Positions 45,289-54,553 are shown, counted from the first letter of the stretch. The stretch is DNA of 64,000 bases from Iocasia fonsfrigidae (GCF_017751145.1 NZ_CP046640.1:2646137-2710136), one strand, 5' to 3'. The notes: generated by a model from the sequence alone, not told the origin. Numbers and translations are program-made.

Positions 45289-45297
45289 CCCCCCCCC
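45289..45297 (-). promoter_or_regulatory. G9 tract forming the pduM ribosome-binding site
   Basis: Nine consecutive G on the minus strand end six bases ahead of the pduM ATG and make up its Shine-Dalgarno site. Such a homopolymer can slip and change spacing. It is the longest G run I saw in the window. Confidence 0.6.
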
Positions 45298-45312
45298 TTT
45301 TATTCCACATAA

Positions 45313-46137
45313 TTAACAATTCATGGCAATACCTAGTGGAGTAACTAAGAGTGGATGAAAAGGCTTAACTACCTCTAAACCAGTACTTTGAGCCAGAACC
45401 TTTTCTATCCCCTTCACATTACTGGTACCTCCGACCAGATAGATTGTTTTTGCATCATAATTAGAAATATGTTTATTAATAATGGTGGCAATTTTTTCAA
45501 TTACCGGGGTTATTAAAATAGCTATCTTAGATTCTTGTGTTGAATCCTTTTTCATTTTTTCCGCTTCTGCAAAACTTATCTTATAATTGCCAGCAATAAC
45601 TAAACTTAAATGAGTACCCCCAGTCGGCTCATCAGCAGTATATAGTGATTCTCCATTTTTAAGTATAGAAATTCCGGTTGTACCACCACCAATATCTACC
45701 ACAATACCATCTTTTATTCCAAGCACAGTAGCTGCAGCAGAAGGCTCATCAACAACATTACTTACTTCAAAACCAGAACTCTGTACAACATTTTTAAAAG
45801 TATCAATATCCCTTGCACCAGTCCCCGGAGGAACAGCAGTAGCAGCAATTTCAATCTCTCTACCCAGGACACTTTCCATTTTCTTTTTCATTTCTTTGAT
45901 AATATTTATAGCACCAATATAATCTACTACTAATCCATCACGCACAACAGTCCCAGGAGTACTAAATCCTAAGATAGGATTATTACTATCATCAACAGCG
46001 GTTAACACTAAATTTGCTGTACCCAGGTCAACCCCTACCCTTATTTCCCCAGATTGTTTTATAACCTTAGGTTTGTCCTCAATTAATTGAGCCAGTGTCT
46101 TTAATTTTTTATTAGCTTCTTCTATACTTTGATACAT
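45313..46137 (-). CDS. eutJ: EutJ-like chaperone/ATPase
   Basis: 274 residues from the ATG at 46137, preceded by an AAGGGGG site; a longer frame to 46218 would overlap pduL and adds an unlikely hydrophobic start. It is an Hsp70-like ASKHA protein: VGVDLGTANLVLTAVD, VVDEPSAAATVLG and VVDIGGGTTGISIL. EutJ is a presumed chaperone of ethanolamine operons; here it is in a pdu operon that already carries the PduGH reactivase. Its role may be assembly of enzymes or the shell. Confidence 0.9.
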   Translation of the reverse strand: MYQSIEEANKKLKTLAQLIEDKPKVIKQSGEIRVGVDLGTANLVLTAVDDSNNPILGFSTPGTVVRDGLVVDYIGAINIIKEMKKKMESVLGREIEIAATAVPPGTGARDIDTFKNVVQSSGFEVSNVVDEPSAAATVLGIKDGIVVDIGGGTTGISILKNGESLYTADEPTGGTHLSLVIAGNYKISFAEAEKMKKDSTQESKIAILITPVIEKIATIINKHISNYDAKTIYLVGGTSNVKGIEKVLAQSTGLEVVKPFHPLLVTPLGIAMNC

Positions 46138-46162
46138 GTAAAACCCCCTTTTGCTGATGAAT

Positions 46163-46819
46163 TTATTTGTATATTTCCACCAGATTATCATTTTGGAGAT
46201 TGGCAGCATTAGCTTCATCTATATCAATGTGTAATTCATAATCAAAATCATCCCTCACCCTGATAAGTACTTTCTCAAATATCAAAGACCTATTTCCCAC
46301 AGTTTTAACATTAACACTTTCTTTGTCTTTAACACCCAAAATTCGAGCAATTTGAGAAGGCATATGAATATGTCTTTTAGCACATATTAATCCCTGCGAT
46401 AATTGTATTTTATTACAGGGACCAACAACTTCAATGCCGGGAGTATCCTCTAATTCTCCTGATTGACGTAAAGGGACCTTGACACCTAATTTATAACTAT
46501 CACTTAATAATACTTCTACCTGGCTATGAGTTCTAATTGGTCCCAGAATACGTACTTTATCAAAACTACCCTTAGGGCCTATAATCTTTACCGTTTCTTT
46601 AGCAGCAAATTGTTTCCCTATTAAATATCTATAAGGTGTAAGTGAATAATCCCTTCCAAAAAGTCTAGCTAGGTCTCCCTGAGATAAATGTATATGTCTG
46701 TTAGATATACCTACTGGAACTTTTTTTTCTCTAGCATATATAATGGATAGACATTTTTTGCTTATTTGTTCAATTATCTCCTGTTTATCTCCTTTATCCA
46801 ATCTCTTCACCCCATTCAA
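46163..46819 (-). CDS. pduL: phosphate propanoyltransferase
   Basis: 218 residues of the PduL family, which converts propionyl-CoA and phosphate to propionyl phosphate and recycles CoA inside the compartment. The two zinc-binding motifs are GISNRHIHLSQGDLARLFG and ICAKRHIHMPSQIA. The N-terminal extension of about 30 residues, with a helix KQEIIEQISKKCLSIIY, probably serves for encapsulation. It sits behind a hairpin that follows pduJ. Confidence 0.95.
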   Translation of the reverse strand: MNGVKRLDKGDKQEIIEQISKKCLSIIYAREKKVPVGISNRHIHLSQGDLARLFGRDYSLTPYRYLIGKQFAAKETVKIIGPKGSFDKVRILGPIRTHSQVEVLLSDSYKLGVKVPLRQSGELEDTPGIEVVGPCNKIQLSQGLICAKRHIHMPSQIARILGVKDKESVNVKTVGNRSLIFEKVLIRVRDDFDYELHIDIDEANAANLQNDNLVEIYK

Positions 46820-46824
46820 AATAT

Positions 46825-46864
46825 AAATTCCCCTTCCTCTTTCTATATAGAGAAAGGGGAATTT
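46825..46864 (-). terminator. intercistronic hairpin between pduJ and pduL
   Basis: AAATTCCCC (46825-46833) pairs with GGGGAATTT (46856-46864), and the paired arms continue inward through CTTTC/GAAAG. No U-tract follows on the minus strand. It probably protects the shell-gene transcript upstream or lowers downstream expression rather than stopping transcription. Confidence 0.6.
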
Positions 46865-46879
46865 TAGCTGCCGGCCAGT

Positions 46880-47182
46880 TTATAGCATCTCTTTACCCTC
46901 AGTAGTATTACTATCTGGTAAAATCTTTTCAATATCTGTATGTGGTCTAGGAATAACATGAACTGATACTAACTCCCCAACCCTCTGAGCTGCAGCTGCC
47001 CCTGCATCAGTAGCTGCTTTTGTTGCACCAACATCACCACGAACCATAACTGTAACATAGCCAGAACCAATCTTTTCACACCCTACTAATTTAACATTAG
47101 CCGCTTTAACCATTGCATCAGCAGCTTCAATACTAGCAACCAGTCCAATCGTTTCTATTAAACCAAGTGCTTCACCATTCAT
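46880..47182 (-). CDS. pduJ: major microcompartment shell protein PduJ (BMC-H)
   Basis: 100 residues, a single BMC domain nearly identical in its first 87 residues to the PduA protein encoded at 54038. The pore loop KIGSG is conserved, and LVGC replaces LVGY next to it. It forms hexamers that tile the shell facets. The C-terminal tail [11 protein letters not shown] is longer than in PduA. A hairpin follows the stop. Confidence 0.95.
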   Translation of the reverse strand: MNGEALGLIETIGLVASIEAADAMVKAANVKLVGCEKIGSGYVTVMVRGDVGATKAATDAGAAAAQRVGELVSVHVIPRPHTDIEKILPDSNTTEGKEML

Positions 47183-47208
47183 TACTCATTCCTCCCTCAT
47201 TTTTTTTA

Positions 47209-47844
47209 TTATTCATCACCTATTATTTCATCATAGTGAATACAATTAACCCTTAAATCACCTTTACGGCGAGGACAATCAGGATCACCACACAAGTTAC
47301 AAATCTCTCCCTGGTCATTTTGATCTTCTTCATTTTCAGCTTCTTCATCTGCTATTTCTTTGTTTTCAAATCCTATTTCCTTCTTCTCATTATTTTCTCG
47401 GTCAACTTTGACTGTTTTACCTATTTCTGCTTCATCATCACCTGATTCTTTATCTTCATTAACTTCTTTCTTTGCTTGTTCTAGCAAATTATCTTCTAAT
47501 ACTGGGGTGGGCTGCACTGAATTTAAAACTCCTTTTGTACTAGCAGCATTATTTTCTAAACCAACTGTTTCCCTAGTTTCAATTATTTGTTTAAGACTAT
47601 CATGTGGTCTTGGTATTACATCTATTGACCTGACAGAATTCACCCTATCTGCTGCTATTTGGGCTGCATCAACCGCTGCTTTTACTGCAGACACCTTACC
47701 TGTAATCTTAACTGTAACTAAGCCACCACGACTAATTTCATAACCCAACAACTCAATATTAGCAGCCTTTAAAGCTACATCACTTGCTTCAATTGCTGCA
47801 CTTAACCCTACAGTCTCAATTAATCCAACTGTCCTTTTTAACAT
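47209..47844 (-). CDS. pduK: microcompartment shell protein PduK with acidic, Cys-rich tail
   Basis: 211 residues. Residues 1-90 form a BMC domain (VGLIETVGLSAAIEASDVALKA). A long, strongly acidic linker (about 95-180) leads to four Cys at 182, 185, 190 and 201 (CNLCGDPDCP and NC), enough to bind zinc or an Fe-S cluster. PduK proteins are minor shell components with extensions of unknown role. It follows pduH after 32 bases. Confidence 0.92.
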   Translation of the reverse strand: MLKRTVGLIETVGLSAAIEASDVALKAANIELLGYEISRGGLVTVKITGKVSAVKAAVDAAQIAADRVNSVRSIDVIPRPHDSLKQIIETRETVGLENNAASTKGVLNSVQPTPVLEDNLLEQAKKEVNEDKESGDDEAEIGKTVKVDRENNEKKEIGFENKEIADEEAENEEDQNDQGEICNLCGDPDCPRRKGDLRVNCIHYDEIIGDE

Positions 47845-47876
47845 GCTCCCTCCCTCCCTTTTATACTATAAATTGT

Positions 47877-48389
47877 TTAGTTTTTGATTTTCTCACTAAT
47901 AATCTTTGTTATTAAATCAGACAAATACTTTACTGTTTGTGGAGAAAAATTACTTTCCTTAATACTTTTTTCACAATCATCCACAGCTTCCTTATTCCTC
48001 TCTTCTTTTTTAAGATGACTATTAAAATAACTTTTGAAAGGCAGTCCTCTAATAGGCAAACCCTTTACTAATCTGGCTGCATTACTGCCAATTATTTTGG
48101 CTTTAAAATCTGAATCAACAGTTTCTTCAAAAAAAGGTTCATTTTCTCCAAGTTTACTTAACTGAAGTACTATTTTATTTTCTGAACCCAAGCCGATACC
48201 TACATCAAGGGGGGAAGCCTGGGCGGCTTCATAAGCTAAGGCTTGGGGAGGAAAACCTTCCTTAATAAATAAATAAAAAGGTAAACCTTCTTCCTCTAAA
48301 CCATAACAAAGTTGTTTTAATAGTCTACTATCTTGATAAGAAGATTCAACCCCTATAAAGATAGCTGGCCTATCTTTTTTACTATTCAT
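47877..48389 (-). CDS. pduH: diol dehydratase reactivase, small subunit
   Basis: 170 residues from the ATG at 48389, which overlaps the last A of the pduG stop (TAATG); an upstream GTG at 48404 is less likely. It is related to the medium subunit of the dehydratase, the basis of the subunit-swap mechanism that ejects damaged cobalamin. Marks are LLKQLCYGLEEEGLPF, the ASPLDVGIGLGSENKIVL segment and RLVKGLPIRGLPF. It acts with PduG. Confidence 0.93.
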   Translation of the reverse strand: MNSKKDRPAIFIGVESSYQDSRLLKQLCYGLEEEGLPFYLFIKEGFPPQALAYEAAQASPLDVGIGLGSENKIVLQLSKLGENEPFFEETVDSDFKAKIIGSNAARLVKGLPIRGLPFKSYFNSHLKKEERNKEAVDDCEKSIKESNFSPQTVKYLSDLITKIISEKIKN

Positions 48390-50221
48390 TAGAGACCACC
48401 ACACTCTTCTTCCAGATAGGAAAGAACTAAACCTGTAGCAACAGCATTCCTAGGTCCCATTATTCCCCGTATATTTCCCCGACCACCAACAACTCCAAAT
48501 TCTGATAACCTATTTGAGATTAACATGGGTATTTCAAAATCAAGGGCTGACCCACCAACCATTACCACAAAATCTATATCCCGAATATTACCAGTGGGTA
48601 TAATTCTTTTTAATGCCCTTTCAGAATTGCGGATAAAAACATCGTGTTTTGCTTCTCTCCTAACCTGACGTATTTTATCAAGTGAATGGTCTGTAGGAAT
48701 AGGTATCATATCATCATCAACTAAAATCACAACCCGGGAAAACAATTCAGGAGCTAAGGGTTTATCAAAAAATTTGACAGTACCATCTTCATGTCTGATA
48801 TGAAAAACACTTTCAACTTTGGCCAGGGGATTCATTTTAATTATTTCTGCTAATTTAAAGTCAGCTAAACCTAGCTCAATATTAATTAACATTGAGACCA
48901 TATCACCAGCCCCTGCCAGATGGGTAGTATATATTTTATCATTACTGGTTACCATCGCAGCATCTGTAGACCCACCACCCATATCTAAAATCACAAAGGG
49001 TTTATCAGTACCAGGGGTAGTTAAAGCCCCTTTTATGGCCATATTGGCCTCAATACCAGCAATTACTACCCTTATACCCGTCTCTTCCTGTAGTTTATCG
49101 GCAATTTTTTTCATAGGTAATTGACTTGTTTTTACCATGGCAGCCAGACCTACAGCATTTTCCATTGCATATTCCTCAGCCAGACCTCCGCGAATCTCTT
49201 TCGGGACAAATGTATTAACAGCCAGAACATCTTTAATTTTAATATCTCTTAAGTGCTGGCCTGTAACCTCCCCCATAGTATTTCTAACCCTATCTAACAT
49301 ACCACCAACATTAGTACCAGACTCGCCCTGTACATCACTCACCGGTTGTATTTTTTCAACAGACTCCATTATTTCATCGGCACCCTGCTCTATATCAATT
49401 TCTGACTTACTCTTTTCACCAAAAACCACTAATTTGCCAGCAGGAATTCTCTTTTCTTTAACATCTCCCTGTGGGGTTCGAATAACTACCGCTGAACGAT
49501 TACCTATTAAAGACCTGGCCACAGGAAAAATATGTTTAGTGTCTTCAGCATCAAGGTTAAAAATAGTAGCAATACCATAAGGATTAGCCAATTCTTTAAT
49601 TGTCCCACCCGGTCTAGCAACTTCAACAGCTGCCTTTTTATTTAAAGGAACCTTATCAATATATTTAACTTCATCTACTATTGGAATCTGTTTTTTGATT
49701 CGATTTGCTATCAAAACAGCATCATCTTTTTGAACAATTGCCCCATTTATGTTTATTCTTTGAGCAAAGGCCCTATTTATTTCCTCAGCTGCTTTAGCAA
49801 AATCTACTTGCTCTGGTATAATCAAAATAACTTCATCACTAGTTGAACACTTGTCAATATCTGTAATATTAACAGTTTCACCAACACCTAAACCCAGCCC
49901 TCCTGGTGTCCAGGGGTCATGTCCAATCATAGTTGACTCGGTAATTATTGTTTCTGTAATAGTTTCCATGGCTACATCACCAATAACAGGAGTTGCTTCA
50001 TTGATTCTAATTAAATCAATATCCTGATATGATAAATTAACCTTTTCCACTGCATTTGCTAAGGCCTTTAATATACCTTCAACATTTTTAATAGTACCCT
50101 TTAATCCTGTAGTTTTATGGATACCATGTGAAATAAAGTCTATTTCTTTATCTTTTATAATTTCACCTATAGCAACCTCGGTTGTAGAATTACCAATATC
50201 AACCCCGACAAGATATCTCAT
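48389..50221 (-). CDS. pduG: diol dehydratase reactivase, large subunit
   Basis: 610 residues, normal length. Hsp70-like ATPase motifs are at residues 6-17 (GVDIGNSTTEVA) and in VILDMGGGSTDAAMV. It uses ATP to release inactive cobalamin from diol dehydratase or glycerol dehydratase. A glycerol-type reactivase (DhaF) has the same signature, so the gene alone does not decide between diol and glycerol. It overlaps pduH by one or a few bases. Confidence 0.95.
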   Translation of the reverse strand: MRYLVGVDIGNSTTEVAIGEIIKDKEIDFISHGIHKTTGLKGTIKNVEGILKALANAVEKVNLSYQDIDLIRINEATPVIGDVAMETITETIITESTMIGHDPWTPGGLGLGVGETVNITDIDKCSTSDEVILIIPEQVDFAKAAEEINRAFAQRININGAIVQKDDAVLIANRIKKQIPIVDEVKYIDKVPLNKKAAVEVARPGGTIKELANPYGIATIFNLDAEDTKHIFPVARSLIGNRSAVVIRTPQGDVKEKRIPAGKLVVFGEKSKSEIDIEQGADEIMESVEKIQPVSDVQGESGTNVGGMLDRVRNTMGEVTGQHLRDIKIKDVLAVNTFVPKEIRGGLAEEYAMENAVGLAAMVKTSQLPMKKIADKLQEETGIRVVIAGIEANMAIKGALTTPGTDKPFVILDMGGGSTDAAMVTSNDKIYTTHLAGAGDMVSMLINIELGLADFKLAEIIKMNPLAKVESVFHIRHEDGTVKFFDKPLAPELFSRVVILVDDDMIPIPTDHSLDKIRQVRREAKHDVFIRNSERALKRIIPTGNIRDIDFVVMVGGSALDFEIPMLISNRLSEFGVVGGRGNIRGIMGPRNAVATGLVLSYLEEECGGL

Positions 50222-50251
50222 ATTTCCACCTACCTATTTTAAACCAATTGA

Positions 50252-50764
50252 CTACCTATCACCCCGAAGTCGTTTTCTTTTTTCATAAATTTCCGCAGCT
50301 TCACGGACAAACCCTGCATTTACCTTAGCACCATATTTTTCTTCTAATTCATCAGCAATTTCCAACAATTCTCCTTTAGTAGAACGATAAGGGCGTAAAG
50401 CATTATATATTTCCAGGATTCTTTCATCAGATATTTTTGTTAATTCCGCTGCACGCTCTAAGTTTCTGGCAAACTGTTCTCTATTTACTTTTCTGGCAAT
50501 CTTAGCCTGGTTCTTTAAAGTCTCAACAGTAATTCTAAGTTCTGAACCATCTATTTCACCAGAAAGTATCTTTTCCAGGGTAAGCTCATCAAGGGTCTTG
50601 CCTGATGGTGTTTTTACAAGATCAGGCCTTTTCTTACCTAAAGGATAATCCTCCAATTTAATATCTCCAGAATCAACTTGATTAGTTCCATTGGAATTCA
50701 TATCTCCCAGGTCCAGATTATTAACAACATTACGTACAATAGATTCAATCATATCCTTATCCAT
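50252..50764 (-). CDS. pduE: propanediol dehydratase, small subunit
   Basis: 170 residues. The C-terminal part (about 45-165) contains DYPLGKKRPDLVKTPSGK and NREQFARNLERAAELTKI, typical of the gamma subunit. The N-terminal IESIVRNVVNNL helix with a flexible Gly/Asn-rich linker resembles an encapsulation peptide. It forms an alpha2-beta2-gamma2 enzyme with PduC and PduD. Confidence 0.95.
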   Translation of the reverse strand: MDKDMIESIVRNVVNNLDLGDMNSNGTNQVDSGDIKLEDYPLGKKRPDLVKTPSGKTLDELTLEKILSGEIDGSELRITVETLKNQAKIARKVNREQFARNLERAAELTKISDERILEIYNALRPYRSTKGELLEIADELEEKYGAKVNAGFVREAAEIYEKRKRLRGDR

Positions 50765-50787
50765 TTATTACACCTCCTGATATGTAC

Positions 50788-51459
50788 TTATTTAAATTCT
50801 ACTTTAAGTTCAACCACTCTCTTTTGGGGCTCAAGGCATTTAACCTCTTTATTATATAGAACAGCGGAAATAGCCTGATATTTGGGTCTAGCCATCTGGT
50901 CATTTTTGGTAGGAACAGGATCAGGGTTTTCCCCTTTAGCATAACGGGCAGCATTCTTTCCGATTGCCCTATATGTCTCCAAATCAATCAGTGGTGCCTG
51001 TGGGAAAAGTTCAAGATTATCTAATGGATTAAGGTCTTTCTGATGAATTAAAATAGTACCCTTTGACTGTAAGCCGATCGCAATACCTGAACCGCTTAAT
51101 TGGGCTGCTCTTTTACCCATAAAACCTACATCAGCCACATCATAAAATTTTACTACCCTTGTCTTTAAACCTTCTTCCTCAATACCAGCCATTAATTCCC
51201 TCAGTATATCAGCATGTTCTTGTTTAATCATAGTTTTGCTTAATCTATTACCAAAAGCCGGACCAACTCCAATGACTACTTCATCACTATTTTGACCAGC
51301 TTTGGCGGGTCCCATTTCTTCCAGCTTTAGTTTAGTCCCCTTTGTTTGTATTGTTGATACTAAAGTCTGGCTTTTGGAACTTGAACCTGCTGGCTCATTA
51401 GACATACCCTGTAAGACATCAACAACCAGTTGTCGTAATTCTTCTTCCTTTATCTGCAT
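50788..51459 (-). CDS. pduD: propanediol dehydratase, medium subunit
   Basis: 223 residues. The first 18 residues (EEELRQLVVDVLQGM) are the encapsulation helix known to carry the dehydratase into the compartment, followed by a Ser-rich linker. The core has VVIGVGPAFGNRLSKTMIKQEH and FPQAPLIDLETYRAIG. It binds adenosylcobalamin with PduC. A good ribosome site lies before the ATG. Confidence 0.95.
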   Translation of the reverse strand: MQIKEEELRQLVVDVLQGMSNEPAGSSSKSQTLVSTIQTKGTKLKLEEMGPAKAGQNSDEVVIGVGPAFGNRLSKTMIKQEHADILRELMAGIEEEGLKTRVVKFYDVADVGFMGKRAAQLSGSGIAIGLQSKGTILIHQKDLNPLDNLELFPQAPLIDLETYRAIGKNAARYAKGENPDPVPTKNDQMARPKYQAISAVLYNKEVKCLEPQKRVVELKVEFK

Positions 51460-51483
51460 TATGACACCTCCCCATATCTAAAA

Positions 51484-53154
51484 TTATTCACCAATCTCTT
51501 TAGGATCAAGAGCCAGTCTGATATCTTTAAGTTTAGACCATAGTTCCTCACTTATTCTATACCCCGTACCAGGCCCTGCATAATCATTTTTATTATTAAC
51601 AGCACTTATACAGTTAAAATTTTCATCAAAAATTGCTGCGGTATGGAGATAATCTCCAGAGATCCTTTGTTTAAGCAAATTAAATAAACTCTCAGCGACA
51701 TCTTCAAATCCATTTTGGGCCAGTGCCTTGACAATTTCAACACCAGTAATACCCTCATTCATAAATTCTTCAATTCCACGAAAATCTGCTCTAACATCCC
51801 TGTCTGGTACATCTTTACTGCCATGGGCATAAGTTACTGCTTCCACTTCTTCATCAGTAATCTCCGGCATACCGATCTCTGCAAAAACAGCTTGAAGTGC
51901 TCTAGCTGCTTTATTTCTTACCCTAATTACCTCTTCTTCTTCAACCGGTAAGAGCCCACCATCTACTTTGAGATCCCGTTGTAGTGCCAGATAATCATCA
52001 TAATCATCAACATCATGGGTTGAACCAGCAAACATATTATCATAGTTTGGTTCAGCAGCATATCCAGAAAAAATAAAATCAGTTCCTGGTAAGAATTCAA
52101 TTAACATCCTGGCTGTTCTCCTAGTTCTGGAATGAGTAAATGTTTGGTCATTACCAGAAGCACATTCTAGGTCAAGCAACATAGCAATAAGATTTTCAGC
52201 CAAGACAGTCCTAATTCCATTGGGGACTGCACCAGGAATCCCTATACAGCTAATAGAACCATTTTGAATACCCTGAACACCAGCACCTTTAGTTATATAA
52301 AGACACCTGGTTTCAAGATAAAGCATAGATTGACCATCCGCAAAACCCATCTGTACTTCAGAACCACTACCTGAAGTATAGCGCATTTTTAGTCCGCGAG
52401 AGGCATAAGCAGAGGCTAAAAAGCTTTTAGACCATGGTGTATCATCACCATCGACAAATACCTGTTCGGTTCCATAAACAGATACTGTCTCAGCATAAGC
52501 GGTAAAACCACGCATCCCTAAATCAAGTTCAGTTGCCTCTTCTACCGAACATTGGCTCAGAATACCAGGTCTACCAGTCTGGGAACCAACCAACAAAGCA
52601 ATAGCATTTGAGGGGGCATACCTGGTAATACCTACTGTAGTCTCCTCTTCATCAAAACCACGGAGTGCTGCTTCAGCTGCATCAGCAGCAATCAAAGCTG
52701 GATGATCCTTTACATTGGTAACATGGCATTGATTTGATGGTGTTTTACGGGCGCGCATTTTCTGAACCGCCATCATCATTTCAACCACATTCAGATAACT
52801 TACCACTTCAACGATTTTAGCAGGTGTCATCCCTAAAACTAATTTAGTAATTTCTTCTCTCGGGACATGAAAATCAACAATTTTGTGAGCAAGTTCCTGA
52901 GAATCCATAGCCATAACATCTTCAACCATATCCAAATCTAATGTATAATTTATAATAAAACTATCAAGCATATCAAAGTCTTCTTTTCTCTTGCCATCTA
53001 GCTCAACAACCTCACCATTTTCTATTTTAATACCTGGTTGAGGGTCTTGTGGGCCATTCATAGCAATTAAGCCAACTTCCGGCCATTCCTTAACAAAGCC
53101 ATCCTTACTAATTGGTCTTTGTTCTAATACTTCAAATCTCTTGGATCTTTTCAA
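51484..53154 (-). CDS. pduC: B12-dependent propanediol dehydratase, large subunit
   Basis: 556 residues, close to the usual 554. It is the catalytic TIM barrel that turns 1,2-propanediol into propionaldehyde (EC 4.2.1.28) with adenosylcobalamin and K+. Conserved stretches include KRFEVLEQRPISKDGFV at the N-terminus, GSQTGRPGILSQCSVEEATEL and SGSGSEVQMGFADGQSMLYL in the barrel. Glycerol is also a possible substrate. It lies 25 bases upstream of pduD. Confidence 0.97.
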   Translation of the reverse strand: MKRSKRFEVLEQRPISKDGFVKEWPEVGLIAMNGPQDPQPGIKIENGEVVELDGKRKEDFDMLDSFIINYTLDLDMVEDVMAMDSQELAHKIVDFHVPREEITKLVLGMTPAKIVEVVSYLNVVEMMMAVQKMRARKTPSNQCHVTNVKDHPALIAADAAEAALRGFDEEETTVGITRYAPSNAIALLVGSQTGRPGILSQCSVEEATELDLGMRGFTAYAETVSVYGTEQVFVDGDDTPWSKSFLASAYASRGLKMRYTSGSGSEVQMGFADGQSMLYLETRCLYITKGAGVQGIQNGSISCIGIPGAVPNGIRTVLAENLIAMLLDLECASGNDQTFTHSRTRRTARMLIEFLPGTDFIFSGYAAEPNYDNMFAGSTHDVDDYDDYLALQRDLKVDGGLLPVEEEEVIRVRNKAARALQAVFAEIGMPEITDEEVEAVTYAHGSKDVPDRDVRADFRGIEEFMNEGITGVEIVKALAQNGFEDVAESLFNLLKQRISGDYLHTAAIFDENFNCISAVNNKNDYAGPGTGYRISEELWSKLKDIRLALDPKEIGE

Positions 53155-53204
53155 ACCCTTCCCTCCCTTGAATTACATTTTCTATATTTGATATGAGTTA
53201 AAAA

Positions 53205-54014
53205 TTAAATATAGGGTTTAGTAACAGATTCAGGTTTATTACCAAGACTGGTAAGCAACTTCATTCCAACTTCACGAGCGGCAATAATAGACTGACGAAC
53301 CGCACCAGAATCACCACTAAAACCAAGAATAGACTCATTAGTAAAGCTTGTCCCTTCAGAAGGACTTGAATAACAAACTACATCTACAGTAGCTGCCTTA
53401 ACAGCTACATCTGCCATAATAACACCAATTGCAGCAGGTGCCCCAACTGTAATACCAAAGGATTTACCCACAGGTGCATCAAAGGCTTTATTTAAGGCCT
53501 CACTAGCTCTGGCTGTATATTGAAACTCGACATGCCCAGCAGTATTAGTGTAAACATCACCAAAAGTACGTTCCAGGTCTTCAAGAGATACCTGAACAGC
53601 CCTCCTAGCATCAGAAACCTCTTCTGCTCCAAAGATAATTAAGGAACCATGTCCGGCTCCACCCTCAGTATCACGGGGGAGCTCAATTTTTACAATCTCT
53701 GTATTAGATGCCTTTACAGCTTCATCTGCAGCATAAATCTGGGGACCAGCACCGGTCCTACCACCAAAGATTCCTATAGAACGAAACTTTGGGTCAATAC
53801 CCATCAATTCTCTTAATTGAGGATCAACATTTGCGATTACAATACCAATACTATTCCCTCTACCAGTTCCAACGAATTCAGTTATCTCTTGTGCTAGAGC
53901 CATATTCATTTCACCACCTTTATTATGATCAAGCTTTTCGTTTTCTTCCCTTCCGTTAGCTTGAAGACGGTTCATAACTTCAGCGACTAACGCATCGACC
54001 TTATTTCCTTCCAT
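53205..54014 (-). CDS. pduB: microcompartment shell protein PduB/PduB' (tandem BMC, trimer)
   Basis: 269 residues with two BMC domains after an N-terminal extension. The helix KVDALVAEVMNRLQ at residues 5-18 resembles an encapsulation peptide and, in Salmonella, links the shell to the core. An internal ATG at codon 38 (53903), with another at codon 36 (53909) and a GGTGGTG site at 53912-53918, gives the shorter PduB' exactly as in Salmonella. Confidence 0.95.
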   Translation of the reverse strand: MEGNKVDALVAEVMNRLQANGREENEKLDHNKGGEMNMALAQEITEFVGTGRGNSIGIVIANVDPQLRELMGIDPKFRSIGIFGGRTGAGPQIYAADEAVKASNTEIVKIELPRDTEGGAGHGSLIIFGAEEVSDARRAVQVSLEDLERTFGDVYTNTAGHVEFQYTARASEALNKAFDAPVGKSFGITVGAPAAIGVIMADVAVKAATVDVVCYSSPSEGTSFTNESILGFSGDSGAVRQSIIAAREVGMKLLTSLGNKPESVTKPYI

Positions 54015-54037
54015 TACTGCTTCCCCCTTAGATAATT

Positions 54038-54310
54038 TTATTCTGGTAGAATTTTACTGATATCAGTATGTGGACGCGGAATTACATGAACAGATACTAA
54101 TTCTCCTACTTTCTTGGCAGCAGCGGCACCTGCATCTGTAGCTGCCTTGGTAGCTCCAACATCCCCCCTAACCATAACAGTTACATAGCCAGAACCAATC
54201 TTCTCATAGCCAACCAATTTAACATTGGCAGCTTTAACCATTGCATCCGCTGCCTCGATAGAACCGACAAGGCCTATAGTCTCAACTAAACCTAAAGCTT
54301 CACGTTGCAT
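54038..54310 (-). CDS. pduA: major microcompartment shell protein PduA (BMC-H)
   Basis: 90 residues, a single BMC domain with the KIGSG pore loop, thought to pass 1,2-propanediol and hold back propionaldehyde. It is the first gene of the pdu operon. It has an AAAGGGGGTG ribosome site. It is almost identical in protein to PduJ, but many codons differ, so the two are old, selected copies. Confidence 0.96.
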   Translation of the reverse strand: MQREALGLVETIGLVGSIEAADAMVKAANVKLVGYEKIGSGYVTVMVRGDVGATKAATDAGAAAAKKVGELVSVHVIPRPHTDISKILPE

Positions 54311-54505
54311 TTTTACACCCCCTTTCCAAAAAAAATATTAAAAATAATGATTGCAAATTAATTATTAGCACTGTTTTTAATAACTAATGACTCTTCCATA
54401 ATAGACTTTTTACATAATTGTATAATTGTTTATTTCTTAATATTTTTATTTCTCCAATATCCTTATGATTGCCTTTGAAAGATTTTGCCTAAAGTATGTA
54501 AAAAA
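54311..54505 (-). promoter_or_regulatory. promoter region of the pdu operon
   Basis: AT-rich, no gene. A weak promoter candidate is TTATAC (54420-54425) with TATTAT (54398-54403), 16 apart on the minus strand, which would suit an activator-dependent start. Repeats of CAATTAT around 54410-54430 could be sites for the AraC-type regulator encoded just upstream. Confidence 0.35.
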
Positions 54506-54553
54506 AGTTTTATTTGTAATGTTGGTAATTTTCTTAATATTACAAATAAAACT
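54506..54553 (-). terminator. intrinsic terminator after the response regulator gene
   Basis: A perfect 15-base inverted repeat (54506-54520 with 54539-54553) is followed on the minus strand by a run of T. It ends the kinase-regulator transcript, so pdu must start from its own promoter. Confidence 0.8.

Noticed and set aside
47360-47743. 127-codon plus-strand ORF
   Set aside because: Antisense to pduK; the Ser/Phe-rich product mirrors the acidic linker of PduK.
49137-49580. 147-codon plus-strand ORF
   Set aside because: Antisense to the well-conserved pduG; no recognisable domain or ribosome site.
46880-54310. Recent gene conversion between pduA and pduJ
   Set aside because: The proteins are nearly the same, but the DNA differs at many synonymous positions, so selection on the protein explains the similarity.
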